Shown in pieces: positions 7,075 through 16,921 of a stretch of DNA of 63,592 bases (its first letter is position 1; each line of letters begins with the position of its first letter). The notes beneath the pieces are model-generated. The model made no database searches. It had not been told where the DNA came from and saw nothing but the letters and a program-made list of their open reading frames with translations. A program made the translations under genes and the position numbers. Source of the stretch: Paracholeplasma morum (GTDB lineage: Bacteria; Bacillota_I; Bacilli_A; Acholeplasmatales; UBA5453); assembly GCF_016907055.1 (NCBI RefSeq), contig NZ_JAFBBG010000008.1, positions 1 to 63,592 of the forward strand, given 5' to 3'.

Positions 7075-10000
7075 ATGAGACTATTTAAACGAACAATTTC
7101 ATCACTATTGGTTATCTTGTTTACCGGGATTATCGTTTTTAATCTCGCCAAACTCGTGCCATCTAAAAAAGTATTTCAAGAACCTAACATACAAACATCC
7201 GTTTTTAACAATGGATTTTTTGACTATAACATCGATAATTCTAAAATAGATTCAATCTCTGCTGATCAAGCAACTACTAAGTTTTCAGTTCTTCAAACCA
7301 TCATCGTTGAAGAGATGAATAACACTGGTATTACGACCTCACAGAGAGATTCGAATCTAGTGTCAAGACTCACAACAGCAATCGCTGGCAGACGTATCGC
7401 TATTGAGAATGCAGAAGACTTATACAACTTCTCGATGATTGTGTCCTATAACTGGTCAAAATCACAAAACGTCTTAAATGAACCACATTATCAAACCATA
7501 CAGCTTATGCTTAATCAGCACTATATCTTGGTAGATGACATTAACTATTCAAGTTATGTTGCGAAAAGGTTTAATCCAATTGGAATTGATCTGGATTTAC
7601 CAGATGATGTAAACGATAGATTATTGCCATTTACAGGGACATTCGATGGGCAAGGCTTTACCATATCAAACCTTTATTTGTCAGATTATAACTACATCAC
7701 AATGGTTCATAAACTAGACGCAGAAGGTGAAAACCTACAAGATTTTCCACTCATTGAAAGTTATTCAATGTTCTCTAATGTCGGTGTGACAGGTATCGTA
7801 AAAAACTTCACACTCATTAATCCAACTTACGAATTGATGGATGCCCCAGAAGGTCTTACAAAAGCTTCCATGGTTGTTGGCGTCAATGAGGGCTTAATCT
7901 ATAACATTGGTGTTATTGACACTAAGATCAATCAAACCGGGACATCATTGGCCGGTATTAGATTTAATGTTCAGTTCTCACAATCCACTTATAATACATA
8001 TACAGCTGGTGGATTTGTTCACACAAACGCTTCAACAGGTAAAATCTATAACTCTTACATCATATCATCGGATGTTATTTCGCCTTTGATCACGACTCGT
8101 TTTGAAACTAAACCATTCTTTTACACCAACTCAGGTACGATTGAAAATGTTGGTTATGATCAAACGATGGTACCTAATGTAACTTCAACAGTGCAAAACA
8201 GTAAGGTTTATGTCTATACTAGAAGCCAGTTTAGATCAGGACTTGTAAGTGCATCTGAACCAATTAAGATTAATGATACAGCACTGGACACACTTTATGA
8301 TGAATCCGTCATGTGGCATTATTATGTATCAGATGGATACCCATCCTTATTTGGGCTAACTTATGACACAGATCATTTTCAAATCAGTAATGGACTTGAA
8401 CTAATGATGTTTAGAAAAATGATTGATATGACCTCCGCTCACGAAAGTGGTGTTAACTATCATGAAGCAACCTATAAATTAGTCAATGACATAGATATGC
8501 AAAATTATTCTGGATATACAGCCCCTAAAACCCCATTTAATGGTCAATTTATTGGAGGGACATCCAATTATTCATCTAGTCCAACGAATAGTAACTACTA
8601 TATCTATCACTTCAATATCACAAAACCAACCATTATTAGTTCAAACTACTATATGGGCCTTTTTAGTACGATTGGGTCATCAGGTGTAGTTAAGAACCTT
8701 AACTTAATCGATAATACGATTACCTTAACAGATACTTTAGCCAACTATGGTAGGGTATTTAATATCGGTGCAATTGCTGGTTCTCTAAGTGGTGGAACCA
8801 TCACAAACGTGGTTTCTAATACAGCCATCAATTTAGGAGATAAAGCCATTGGTAGGACGTATGCTGGTGGCATCGTTGGGCTTGCTAGTGGATCCGTAAC
8901 TTACAATGCAAACCTAGGAAAGATTAATGGTAACTCACATGATTTTGGCGGGCTAACGATTAATGCGACATTCTCTATTGGGGGTATTGTCGGCGCAACT
9001 GCTTCACAAACATTACTACTTACAAACTCAGTTAACTTCGGGGCAGTAAGTAGCGTTGGATTAATCGATGGTAAAACATTTAATGTGACTTCAGGGACAA
9101 AAGTGACGAATAGAATTGGGGGAATTATTGGTGAAATCACCAATGCTTCTGGTACCAATCATTCGATTTTATATTTAACCAATCACGGTACAATAAACGC
9201 GCTTAAATTTACTGGTAAATCTCTAGGAGAAGTAGAAAACTACCTAGGTGGGGTTTTTGGTCAGGTTTTAGGCAATAAGTTTACAATCTTTGACGTTAAG
9301 TTCCCAGGGACAGTTAACGAAGAATATGTATTTAGAAATGGTAGATGGCAAAATAATGGCACCATGAGTGGTGGCTATGTAAATACCTATACCAAACTCT
9401 ATACAGCTGGTATTGGTGTGGCATCTACGACACAGACCAAGTCAGAATTCTCCTATATGACCAATAGTGGTACATACTTGTTCACAGATTTTGATATGGG
9501 TACGGATAATCAATACATTTACTATTCAGCAACGATTCTCGATAAAACCACTGGTGGTATCGTTCTTTCAAGAGCCTATAACACTGCTGATTTTACTTAT
9601 GATTCGAGTTACTTCATCAACTCTAAAGGCTTAACAATCACAACCATTAAGATTGCGCCATTCTTTGTTTCACTATCAACTCAAGATAAAGAATTGAAAT
9701 ATGTGGATAACCGTGGGTCAATCACGATCGGTAATGGTACAAATGTCACAGAAGTAGGACACCTACTTCAAGTAGCAGGGATTACATTGACTCCAAAAGT
9801 AGACTATAAAAATGTTACGTCTTCTTCAAATATTTCACTTTTAAAAATCAATAACACAGCCTCTGAAGTGTTCGTCGCTGGTGTCACTTATGTGTTACCA
9901 TATAATACTGCGAACTCAAGAGCCTATTTAATGGAAAATGTCAGCAACAAAGGTAGAATCACTATTACCGATTTTCAAGGGGCAAGTTCAATTACGAGTC

Positions 10001-13000
10001 ACTCAGGAACTGCCGGTAGCGCTTCATCATTCCAGAGCGACTTTGTCTCAAGAAACTTATATGTTGCTGGTCTCGTTAACCTAAACGTAGGCAGAATCAC
10101 TAACAGTATTAACCTAGGCGACATTAGTGGTGCTGGGGATATTTCCAATACAGTCATTGGTACAGCCAACACGTTTGTTGGTGGTATTTCTACGATAAAC
10201 TATAATGACATTCAAGATTCTGCCAACATGGGGAAAATCGTATTTACAAATACTAGTACTGGTACAACCAACGTGTCATCAGGTTCAGATCCGCTATCTG
10301 GTTCCGCGCTATTTGCAGGATTAGTTTATTCCTACACTGGTGGCATTGTTTTAGGAGGTATATCTGCTTTAATGGCAGATACTAACGCCAATATCCTAAC
10401 AGATTATGGTAAAGGGGCCTCGATCACTGCAGAAGTCTTAGATACCTCTAATAATGGAGACATCTACGCCAAAGCCAATGCGTATGTTCGTGTAGGTGGA
10501 ATTATTGGAGTAGCATTAGGACTAGAAATAACTGCAGGAACTGATAATGCAACTAGTAGTAATGCCGTTAAACGTTTTTCTTCAAACGTCACAGGGTCAC
10601 AAGACCCAGTGTCCGTAAGTCTCGTTTCAAATGGTTTAAACTTTGGTAATATAACAGCCATTACAAATACAATTCATACATATAGCACTGGCACAACTGG
10701 TCTTGCACAAAGACCTGGTATTTTCGCATCGGCTGGTGGCGTTGTTGGTTATGGTCTGTTTAGAATGAAACGCATGCTTAATCACGGCGTTGTTAGTTCA
10801 ACTGATGTTGCCGGTGGTATCGTTGGTGGGACATATATCGTTGGTAGCACAGCAAGTACATCGATTCCTGTAACGATTGTTGATATTGATACAGCCGTTC
10901 ACTATGGTAAGGTTAAAGCAGCGAAGAGATCTCAGTATTCATCATTTAATTATGCTAACTCAAAAAACATCTCTAATACTACCTATTTCTATCCAGACAA
11001 CGATGCATTCTTATTCCCATCAGGGATTACTTCGAGAAATATTGCAAATAAACCTGGATTTGGTGGCATATTTGGTAGATTACAGCGTGGTACTTACGGA
11101 TTGATGGAATCAACAAACTTCATTAACATTCTTAATATGGATGATGCAATAGACATGGTAGGACGTACTGACCAAAACACTTTAGGTAGCTTTATTTACT
11201 ATCGTTTTAGTGTTCCAGGTAGAGAAGATACTTATTATACAGCGCGAAGTAACGACACATCTCCATCCAGTATTGTTGGATATCTTCCTGCTCAAACAAC
11301 CAGAAGATATACCATTCAAAGTGCCTCTAGATTGGATTTGACAATAAGAAGAACATGGTCTTCAAACAATTACTCTTATGAAGTTATCGCTGTTAGTGGC
11401 AGCAGTGTTAATTATTTAGACTACCAAGGTTTGACAAGATACGTTGGGACCTATCTTGATCCTAATTTGATTAACTACAGTTACATCACAAATAATGTAA
11501 ACAATACAGTTCAAATATCGGGATCAAATACACAGTATACAGGTGTTACATTACCATCAACTTCTGTAACGGTGTCCACAGAAAGAGCCTTAAGTTACTT
11601 TGGATTAACTACTAGAAATGTAAGAAATTTACTATATTCGAATGATACTGCAACCTATAGTGTTAACAACTATAATCTTTCAACACCCATTACTCTTTCG
11701 ACGATTTCTGAAACAGATTATCGCGCAGAGGTAGTTACAGACAATGAACTAGAGACAACCAAAACTTATATATTTGATAATGATTTCCCTCTTAAAGACC
11801 CTGCACAATCCAACTATATTTATGAAGCTAAAATTGAGGTACTAGCTGATAGATTTAGACTTGGTGGATCAAACTATAAATCTACAAGACAAGCGATGTA
11901 CGTTCTTGCTTCATCAAAAGGTAGAGCAGCAGGAGGTGTTTTACCTCAAAACATTGGAATTGATAAGTTCTTTGATATTAATGAAGACTTATATCAATAT
12001 GTGGATTTAGACAATCCAAGAAATGATAATTTGATTAATGACCCTATTAGTAATAGTGAACTATTAAGTAAGTATCGATTGATGTTCCAAGTTAAATTCG
12101 CAGATAAATCTTCTGTTTTACCTATTTCTGGAACCTCGCTTGCGGATTTGGTCTTAGTAGATCCTAATGGGTTTAGCCCGACCTTAGAGGGTGGAATATT
12201 GGATACAGTCAATAACAAAATTACATTTGAAGTATCTCAATCGGCATTTCCTTCTAATATGGTGAATTATGAAGTAGAAAGTGCAACACTTTCAGAAAAT
12301 GCAGCAATCGCGAACTTCAACAGTCTAACTGACGATCATGAAACGTTCATGAATTCTTATATAGCTAGAACCACTAATCAGCTTGGTGGGGATTATAAGG
12401 TTGAGTTTTTAAATCAAACCTTTGATGGAAATAATGAGATTAAGTTATATTTAACCGTTTATGCTGAAGTTGCCGCAATGGATGAGAGTTTAGTAGATAC
12501 CTATAAAACGACCTATGAAATCATCATTCGTAGGAAAACAGATACCTTAGCCGTGAGCCTAATCGATATTATCTTAGATGGTGATAACCAAGTTACAGTT
12601 CCAACACTATCAGGTACAAACTATACGCTGTCAAGTCAATTTGAAATGAGTCCAAATGGAACAATTGAAGCGGTCTTTGACGACACAACAAACCTACTTT
12701 CTGAAGGTCATACAATGACAATTAGGTATTTGATGAAGGGTGCAACCGTAATCGATTCAATGTATTACAGCAGTTCAATATCACCTAATGTTTCTGGTAT
12801 ATTCGGATTTGAAATGATGCTGAGTGATGCCCTAGAAAGTGGGGTATATACCATTGGATTTAGTTACTACAAAGGGTCACAAATTTCTACGCTTCAGTTT
12901 ACTAAAGCATCTCCATCTGGTGCGGATGTCTTGGGTGTTAGTTATCCGACTTATTCCTTTGATTTAGAAGGCAATACCGTATTTACAACTCAATATGATT

Positions 13001-14760
13001 TGCCAACTGGAAACATCACATTTGAAACATTTATGTCATTTGGGTTTACATTTAATGGCGTATTATCTACCTCAAGAGTACTCTCAATTATTTCAAATAC
13101 CATCGAAACAGAGCTTACTTATGTGAATGATGTAGAATCTTATGAACTTTGGTTGGATGGAAACTATTTAAGTACACTCACACTTTCACCGTTTTCTGAA
13201 CTAACGGATGCAACCATACTATATCAGTATACTGCCTCAGGTAAGAGACAATATGTACTTACCTATTCTACGTTAACTGGTGAGAATGAAGATACCATTA
13301 TTCATACAATTACTGAAAGAGACCTTCCAGCATTTGAAAAGTACAAAAATGGTAACCAACAGTTTAATGATCTAATCTTGGTTGAACGTGAAGCATTAAT
13401 GACAGCAATTAGAATTGATTTCTTATTTGCCTATGCTAACCTATATAGCGATGTTGTTACAACCATAACGGACATAAATGGCCTTTATACGCCTACTCCA
13501 GATAAGATTGAGTTCTTCCAAAATCAATTCTTTGAAATAGATATTACCTATTTGTTAGAACCAGGTAGTAAGAATTATGCTTTTAAACTGCACCGCGAAG
13601 GCGATATATATTTTGAACTTGGTGACATCGATATTGAAAAGAGTTTAGGGATCAATGGATACCTACAAGACATCAGCTTTAAAGCTGGTGATGAAATCGT
13701 CATCTATTACCCTGAAATCTATCAAATCAATGCAGATGGTTCTATCGTTACTGGTTCAGTTTATGACCCTCGTGTCGTATTTGAAGGGATTTTCTACAAC
13801 AATTCAGATACGGACGGCGTAAGATACTTTAGAGTGGATGGGTTTGTTTCATCTGAAATCAACATTGGCGATTTTAGCCCAACATTCAGCTTACCATTTG
13901 GCGCAATCATTCAACGACAAGTCGGAGAAAACGTTTGGACAGATGAATTAAGGGCAGATTATAGTACCTTTGACGAAGAAGTCGATACAGTGGTAAGATA
14001 CCGTGTATTACCAGAAGCAGTTGTTGAATCAGCAGTTGATTTATATGTAGATTTAGCCGATTCGAGAATTGTGTATTACGACGTTACTGCCTTTGACTTA
14101 ACCAACATCTTAACCGTTCGTTTCTCGCTTCACTTTAGATTTGCAGATGGCACAATCGTTGATGCAGGGGATGCAACTTCTCCAATCAAGAATAGCGCTA
14201 TCTTGATCAATATGAAGAATTACTACTTGAAACAAGGGGTTACTTATCCAGTAGTGGTAGGTCCAACAGGTGATATCACTTATCCTTATGAAGGTGGTGT
14301 CATAGACTATGTTGGTGCCGATTTAGATAATAATCCAGGGACCCCACTAACCCTTATTCAAAACCAAGCAACCATGTTCTATTTCCCATTGCCACCAGGA
14401 ACCAATAACTACATTCAAACATTTGCTCGTAACACAGCAGGGGTTTATTCATTTAGCGTAGTTGCACCAAAATACAGCGGTGTAAACACAGAGACACTAA
14501 AGAATGGCTTACGCTATACGTATAACATTTATTTGAAGACAGGTGCTTCGGGTGGGACACAATTGCCTTGGAATCATTCAAACTATCTGTTACCAAACTT
14601 TGATTCTACTGGAGAAATTGTCGGTAAGTACTATTATCAACCAGGTGCTTTAAGACTAATCATTCGTGAGTTTGCGATTGTAATCGAAGAATCAACCATC
14701 GGGGACCAATGGGGCCTATATGATGACTACACTAGTTTTGATGAACAACTAGTTAATTAA
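7075..14760 (+). CDS. Giant beta-repeat surface protein
   Basis: About 2,561 aa. The ATG at 7075 is preferred over one 18 nt upstream because AGGAG lies 7 nt before it. One N-terminal hydrophobic helix (about residues 7-25) would export or anchor it; no LPXTG motif or second membrane helix is seen at the C-terminus. The first half has many GLUG-like repeats, such as GTFDGQGFTISNLYL and recurring GGIVG/GGIIG/GGVVG turns about 40-80 residues apart, which suggest a parallel beta-helix as in large adhesins. The second half changes to longer Ig-like or beta-sandwich stretches. It contains almost no Cys. Last gene of the operon, followed by a strong terminator. The likely role is adhesion or surface structure (inference). 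Confidence 0.8.
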   Translation: MRLFKRTISSLLVILFTGIIVFNLAKLVPSKKVFQEPNIQTSVFNNGFFDYNIDNSKIDSISADQATTKFSVLQTIIVEEMNNTGITTSQRDSNLVSRLTTAIAGRRIAIENAEDLYNFSMIVSYNWSKSQNVLNEPHYQTIQLMLNQHYILVDDINYSSYVAKRFNPIGIDLDLPDDVNDRLLPFTGTFDGQGFTISNLYLSDYNYITMVHKLDAEGENLQDFPLIESYSMFSNVGVTGIVKNFTLINPTYELMDAPEGLTKASMVVGVNEGLIYNIGVIDTKINQTGTSLAGIRFNVQFSQSTYNTYTAGGFVHTNASTGKIYNSYIISSDVISPLITTRFETKPFFYTNSGTIENVGYDQTMVPNVTSTVQNSKVYVYTRSQFRSGLVSASEPIKINDTALDTLYDESVMWHYYVSDGYPSLFGLTYDTDHFQISNGLELMMFRKMIDMTSAHESGVNYHEATYKLVNDIDMQNYSGYTAPKTPFNGQFIGGTSNYSSSPTNSNYYIYHFNITKPTIISSNYYMGLFSTIGSSGVVKNLNLIDNTITLTDTLANYGRVFNIGAIAGSLSGGTITNVVSNTAINLGDKAIGRTYAGGIVGLASGSVTYNANLGKINGNSHDFGGLTINATFSIGGIVGATASQTLLLTNSVNFGAVSSVGLIDGKTFNVTSGTKVTNRIGGIIGEITNASGTNHSILYLTNHGTINALKFTGKSLGEVENYLGGVFGQVLGNKFTIFDVKFPGTVNEEYVFRNGRWQNNGTMSGGYVNTYTKLYTAGIGVASTTQTKSEFSYMTNSGTYLFTDFDMGTDNQYIYYSATILDKTTGGIVLSRAYNTADFTYDSSYFINSKGLTITTIKIAPFFVSLSTQDKELKYVDNRGSITIGNGTNVTEVGHLLQVAGITLTPKVDYKNVTSSSNISLLKINNTASEVFVAGVTYVLPYNTANSRAYLMENVSNKGRITITDFQGASSITSHSGTAGSASSFQSDFVSRNLYVAGLVNLNVGRITNSINLGDISGAGDISNTVIGTANTFVGGISTINYNDIQDSANMGKIVFTNTSTGTTNVSSGSDPLSGSALFAGLVYSYTGGIVLGGISALMADTNANILTDYGKGASITAEVLDTSNNGDIYAKANAYVRVGGIIGVALGLEITAGTDNATSSNAVKRFSSNVTGSQDPVSVSLVSNGLNFGNITAITNTIHTYSTGTTGLAQRPGIFASAGGVVGYGLFRMKRMLNHGVVSSTDVAGGIVGGTYIVGSTASTSIPVTIVDIDTAVHYGKVKAAKRSQYSSFNYANSKNISNTTYFYPDNDAFLFPSGITSRNIANKPGFGGIFGRLQRGTYGLMESTNFINILNMDDAIDMVGRTDQNTLGSFIYYRFSVPGREDTYYTARSNDTSPSSIVGYLPAQTTRRYTIQSASRLDLTIRRTWSSNNYSYEVIAVSGSSVNYLDYQGLTRYVGTYLDPNLINYSYITNNVNNTVQISGSNTQYTGVTLPSTSVTVSTERALSYFGLTTRNVRNLLYSNDTATYSVNNYNLSTPITLSTISETDYRAEVVTDNELETTKTYIFDNDFPLKDPAQSNYIYEAKIEVLADRFRLGGSNYKSTRQAMYVLASSKGRAAGGVLPQNIGIDKFFDINEDLYQYVDLDNPRNDNLINDPISNSELLSKYRLMFQVKFADKSSVLPISGTSLADLVLVDPNGFSPTLEGGILDTVNNKITFEVSQSAFPSNMVNYEVESATLSENAAIANFNSLTDDHETFMNSYIARTTNQLGGDYKVEFLNQTFDGNNEIKLYLTVYAEVAAMDESLVDTYKTTYEIIIRRKTDTLAVSLIDIILDGDNQVTVPTLSGTNYTLSSQFEMSPNGTIEAVFDDTTNLLSEGHTMTIRYLMKGATVIDSMYYSSSISPNVSGIFGFEMMLSDALESGVYTIGFSYYKGSQISTLQFTKASPSGADVLGVSYPTYSFDLEGNTVFTTQYDLPTGNITFETFMSFGFTFNGVLSTSRVLSIISNTIETELTYVNDVESYELWLDGNYLSTLTLSPFSELTDATILYQYTASGKRQYVLTYSTLTGENEDTIIHTITERDLPAFEKYKNGNQQFNDLILVEREALMTAIRIDFLFAYANLYSDVVTTITDINGLYTPTPDKIEFFQNQFFEIDITYLLEPGSKNYAFKLHREGDIYFELGDIDIEKSLGINGYLQDISFKAGDEIVIYYPEIYQINADGSIVTGSVYDPRVVFEGIFYNNSDTDGVRYFRVDGFVSSEINIGDFSPTFSLPFGAIIQRQVGENVWTDELRADYSTFDEEVDTVVRYRVLPEAVVESAVDLYVDLADSRIVYYDVTAFDLTNILTVRFSLHFRFADGTIVDAGDATSPIKNSAILINMKNYYLKQGVTYPVVVGPTGDITYPYEGGVIDYVGADLDNNPGTPLTLIQNQATMFYFPLPPGTNNYIQTFARNTAGVYSFSVVAPKYSGVNTETLKNGLRYTYNIYLKTGASGGTQLPWNHSNYLLPNFDSTGEIVGKYYYQPGALRLIIREFAIVIEESTIGDQWGLYDDYTSFDEQLVN

Positions 14761-14788
14761 GAAATCTCGCAAGAGATTTCTTTTTTCT
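14761..14788 (+). terminator. Intrinsic terminator of the surface operon
   Basis: GAAATCTC-GCAA-GAGATTTC followed by TTTTTT; a perfect 8-bp stem beginning directly after the stop codon. Confidence 0.9.
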
Positions 14789-14840
14789 TAAATATCGATC
14801 GAAAATAATCAATCTTGGTGCGAACATGTATAAAATGTTG

Positions 14841-14863
14841 TATAATATAGTAAAGCGCTTACA
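14841..14863 (+). promoter_or_regulatory. -10 element and cre-like site before the EAL gene
   Basis: TATAAT at 14841-14846 is followed by GTAAAGCGCTTACA (14850-14863), which matches the CcpA cre consensus TGWAANCGNTNWCA at 12 of 14 positions. Its place at the transcription start would fit repression. No clear -35 is visible. CcpA itself is not in the window. Confidence 0.4.
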
Positions 14864-14877
14864 AAAGGGGTTTTAGT

Positions 14878-16512
14878 ATGCCAATTAGACTATATAAGAA
14901 TGTATCAGAGCTTTGGTTAAACAGAAAAAAGAATAAATTAACTGCTAGCATTACTGTAGTTATATCTTTGCCACTTATTTACTTATTGGTTTATCTTACT
15001 GGTGGGATTACATACGTCTATTCTCATACCATGTATATTCCGATATTAATTAGCGGAATATTCTTGGGTCCTAAAATTGGATTATTAACTGGCGTCGTTG
15101 CTGGGATACTTATGGGTCCGATTATGCCTCTTGAAGTATCTGAAGGAACCCAACAAGTGTTTTTTAACTGGTTTTATCGACTACTAATATTTTCTTTATT
15201 AGGGTTCATTAGTGGGTATGCTTCAAACATACTAAGAAGCAATGTTGATAAGATTGATGAACTCTCTTCAAGAGATTCGGAAACAGGTATTCCAAATACG
15301 AATTACTTGAGACATTTATCTAGGCATATTACTTCTCGAAACCTATCGGTTTTCTCAGTAATCATTTCAAATAATACAAATATCGCTGACGTACTAGGAA
15401 TTGATGTCTATCACCAATTAATGAAAGACATTTACTTTGATTTGACCCACCAATCTAGAGACATCTTTGTCATACAACCAGATAAATCTTTATTACGGGC
15501 TGTAATGGAGAGAACAACGATTGAGAAAGACGTCACTTATATTGAGAATATACTTGATAAAGCGCGATCGATTAATCATATTCCTCTTTATGTTGATTAT
15601 GCACTAGGTGCATCCCAATACACTGGAGATGTAGATGCTGCAGACGTTTCATTATTTACAGAATCTGATATCGCTGCTAGACATGCTGAAGTAAATAATC
15701 TATCTTCATTTATATATCAAAATGAAAAAATACGAAAACGTCAAGACTTTGAATTGGTTGCGGGGTTTAAAAAAGCGATTGAAGAGAAAGAAATTTACTT
15801 AGCTTATCAACCCAAAATCCACTTAGAAACAAACAAAGTACATTCTTTAGAAGCTTTAATTAGATGGAATCATCCAGAAAAAGGCAACATACCACCAGAT
15901 CGTTTTATCCCACTGATTGAAGAAACCAAACTCATTCATCTACTGACAGATTGGGTTTTGGATACCGCACTTTCAATGTTGGATAAACTAAGTACTTTGA
16001 ATTTTGATATCGGGGTATCAATCAATGTATCTTCTAAAAATTTATTAGATCCACAATTTTTTGAACGCTCTATGGAAACTATCGAGCGACATAAAGCAGA
16101 TATTACGAGACTTGAGTTTGAAATCACAGAAACCCAAATTATGAAGAATCCAGAAGAATCCAGAAGGATCCTCTCGATGATAGCCAAAAAAGGGATTAAG
16201 ATTTCCTTAGATGATTTTGGATCAGGGTATTCATCTCTTGCCTATCTAACACAGTTTCCAATTGATATCATAAAAATGGATAGAATATTCATGAAGAACT
16301 TGATGTTTAAGCCACAAATCCAGCAAATTGTATCTTCAACCATCAATCTGTCTAAGGAACTTGGATACCTAGTGGTTGCTGAAGGAATCGAAGAGTTGGA
16401 TACGGCTGATTACTTACGTAGTATCCATTGTGATTATGCACAAGGTTATTACTTTGCTAGACCAATGAAGGAAGAAGATTTACTTACTTATTTAAGCACT
16501 CAAAATAATTAA
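14878..16512 (+). CDS. Membrane c-di-GMP phosphodiesterase (degenerate GGDEF + EAL)
   Basis: 544 aa. Residues about 20-120 form four or more membrane helices resembling a small sensory or ECF-like membrane module. Residues about 130-280 look like a degenerate GGDEF domain (SRDSETGIPNTNYL opening, no GGDEF signature), so no cyclase activity is expected. Residues about 290-540 are an EAL domain with all usual metal and catalytic motifs: SLEALIRW, INVSS, EITE, DDFGSGYSS, IKMD, VAEGIE and QGYYFARP. It should hydrolyse c-di-GMP at the membrane. Single gene; the adjacency to the surface-fibre operon is suggestive because c-di-GMP often controls adhesion. Confidence 0.9.
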   Translation: MPIRLYKNVSELWLNRKKNKLTASITVVISLPLIYLLVYLTGGITYVYSHTMYIPILISGIFLGPKIGLLTGVVAGILMGPIMPLEVSEGTQQVFFNWFYRLLIFSLLGFISGYASNILRSNVDKIDELSSRDSETGIPNTNYLRHLSRHITSRNLSVFSVIISNNTNIADVLGIDVYHQLMKDIYFDLTHQSRDIFVIQPDKSLLRAVMERTTIEKDVTYIENILDKARSINHIPLYVDYALGASQYTGDVDAADVSLFTESDIAARHAEVNNLSSFIYQNEKIRKRQDFELVAGFKKAIEEKEIYLAYQPKIHLETNKVHSLEALIRWNHPEKGNIPPDRFIPLIEETKLIHLLTDWVLDTALSMLDKLSTLNFDIGVSINVSSKNLLDPQFFERSMETIERHKADITRLEFEITETQIMKNPEESRRILSMIAKKGIKISLDDFGSGYSSLAYLTQFPIDIIKMDRIFMKNLMFKPQIQQIVSSTINLSKELGYLVVAEGIEELDTADYLRSIHCDYAQGYYFARPMKEEDLLTYLSTQNN

Positions 16513-16557
16513 CAGTAACTTTTGACATCTTTAATTACTATCCCCTAAACTATGGAG

Positions 16558-16629
16558 CTAAATTGCCCGATTAGATTGGATTGAATCTAAATAACTCTTT
16601 TAATTAGACACAGTTTGTGTCTTTTTTTT
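16558..16629 (+). ncRNA. Candidate small RNA between the EAL and MACPF genes
   Basis: A promoter-like TTGACA (16522-16527), 18-nt spacer and TAAACT (16546-16551) would start transcription near 16558. The interval then has a 7-bp hairpin (TTAGATT...AATCTAA) and ends in a perfect terminator AGACACA...TGTGTCT plus T8 (16606-16629). No reading frame lies inside. It might instead be only the EAL-gene terminator with a chance promoter. Confidence 0.35.
16606..16629 (+). terminator. Intrinsic terminator downstream of the EAL gene
   Basis: AGACACA, 2-3 nt loop, TGTGTCT, then a run of T. Confidence 0.8.
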
Positions 16630-16876
16630 GCTAAAAGCAGTTCTCGAGAACGGATAAGCAGAATAATGGTATTTGACTGATAATAAAGTCGTAAAAGAAA
16701 AAATTAGAAAAAGACGCCGAAAACAACAACCGTGTCGAAGAACTAAGAAGAGAGTTATGGGGTTCTTTTCAAACTTGAGTTAAACATTTCACGATTGATC
16801 ATTCTTACATGAAACATACAATTAAAATGTTCGGTTCGAAAAAAGTCAAAGCACTTTGAATGTATTTCTTAAAATA
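16630..16876. other. Intergenic stretch without a recognised gene
   Basis: About 250 bases ahead of the MACPF promoter. Short stretches look formerly coding (a frame reading KDAENNNRVEELRREL near 16711-16758), but stops interrupt every frame and I cannot assign them. Confidence 0.5.
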
Positions 16877-16921
16877 TATGACAGATGTGCCGTGTTTAAT
16901 AAACTTAAAATAGTTTATAAT
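16877..16921 (+). promoter_or_regulatory. Quorum-type activator box and -10 of the MACPF gene
   Basis: TATGACAGATGTGCCGTG (16877-16894) repeats 17 of 18 bases of the box in front of the peptide gene at 36537. TATAAT follows at 16916-16921, a 21-nt gap identical to the one at the other site. The position where a -35 would sit has no TTGACA-like hexamer. If transcription starts 7 nt after the -10, the box centre is near -42.5, the usual class II activator position. Binding by the 35615-36520 regulator is inferred. Confidence 0.62.

Noticed and set aside
16700-16860. Possible transposase remnant (frame with KDAENNNRVEELRREL)
   Set aside because: Too short and broken by stops; no catalytic motif, so the coiled-coil-like stretch may be chance.
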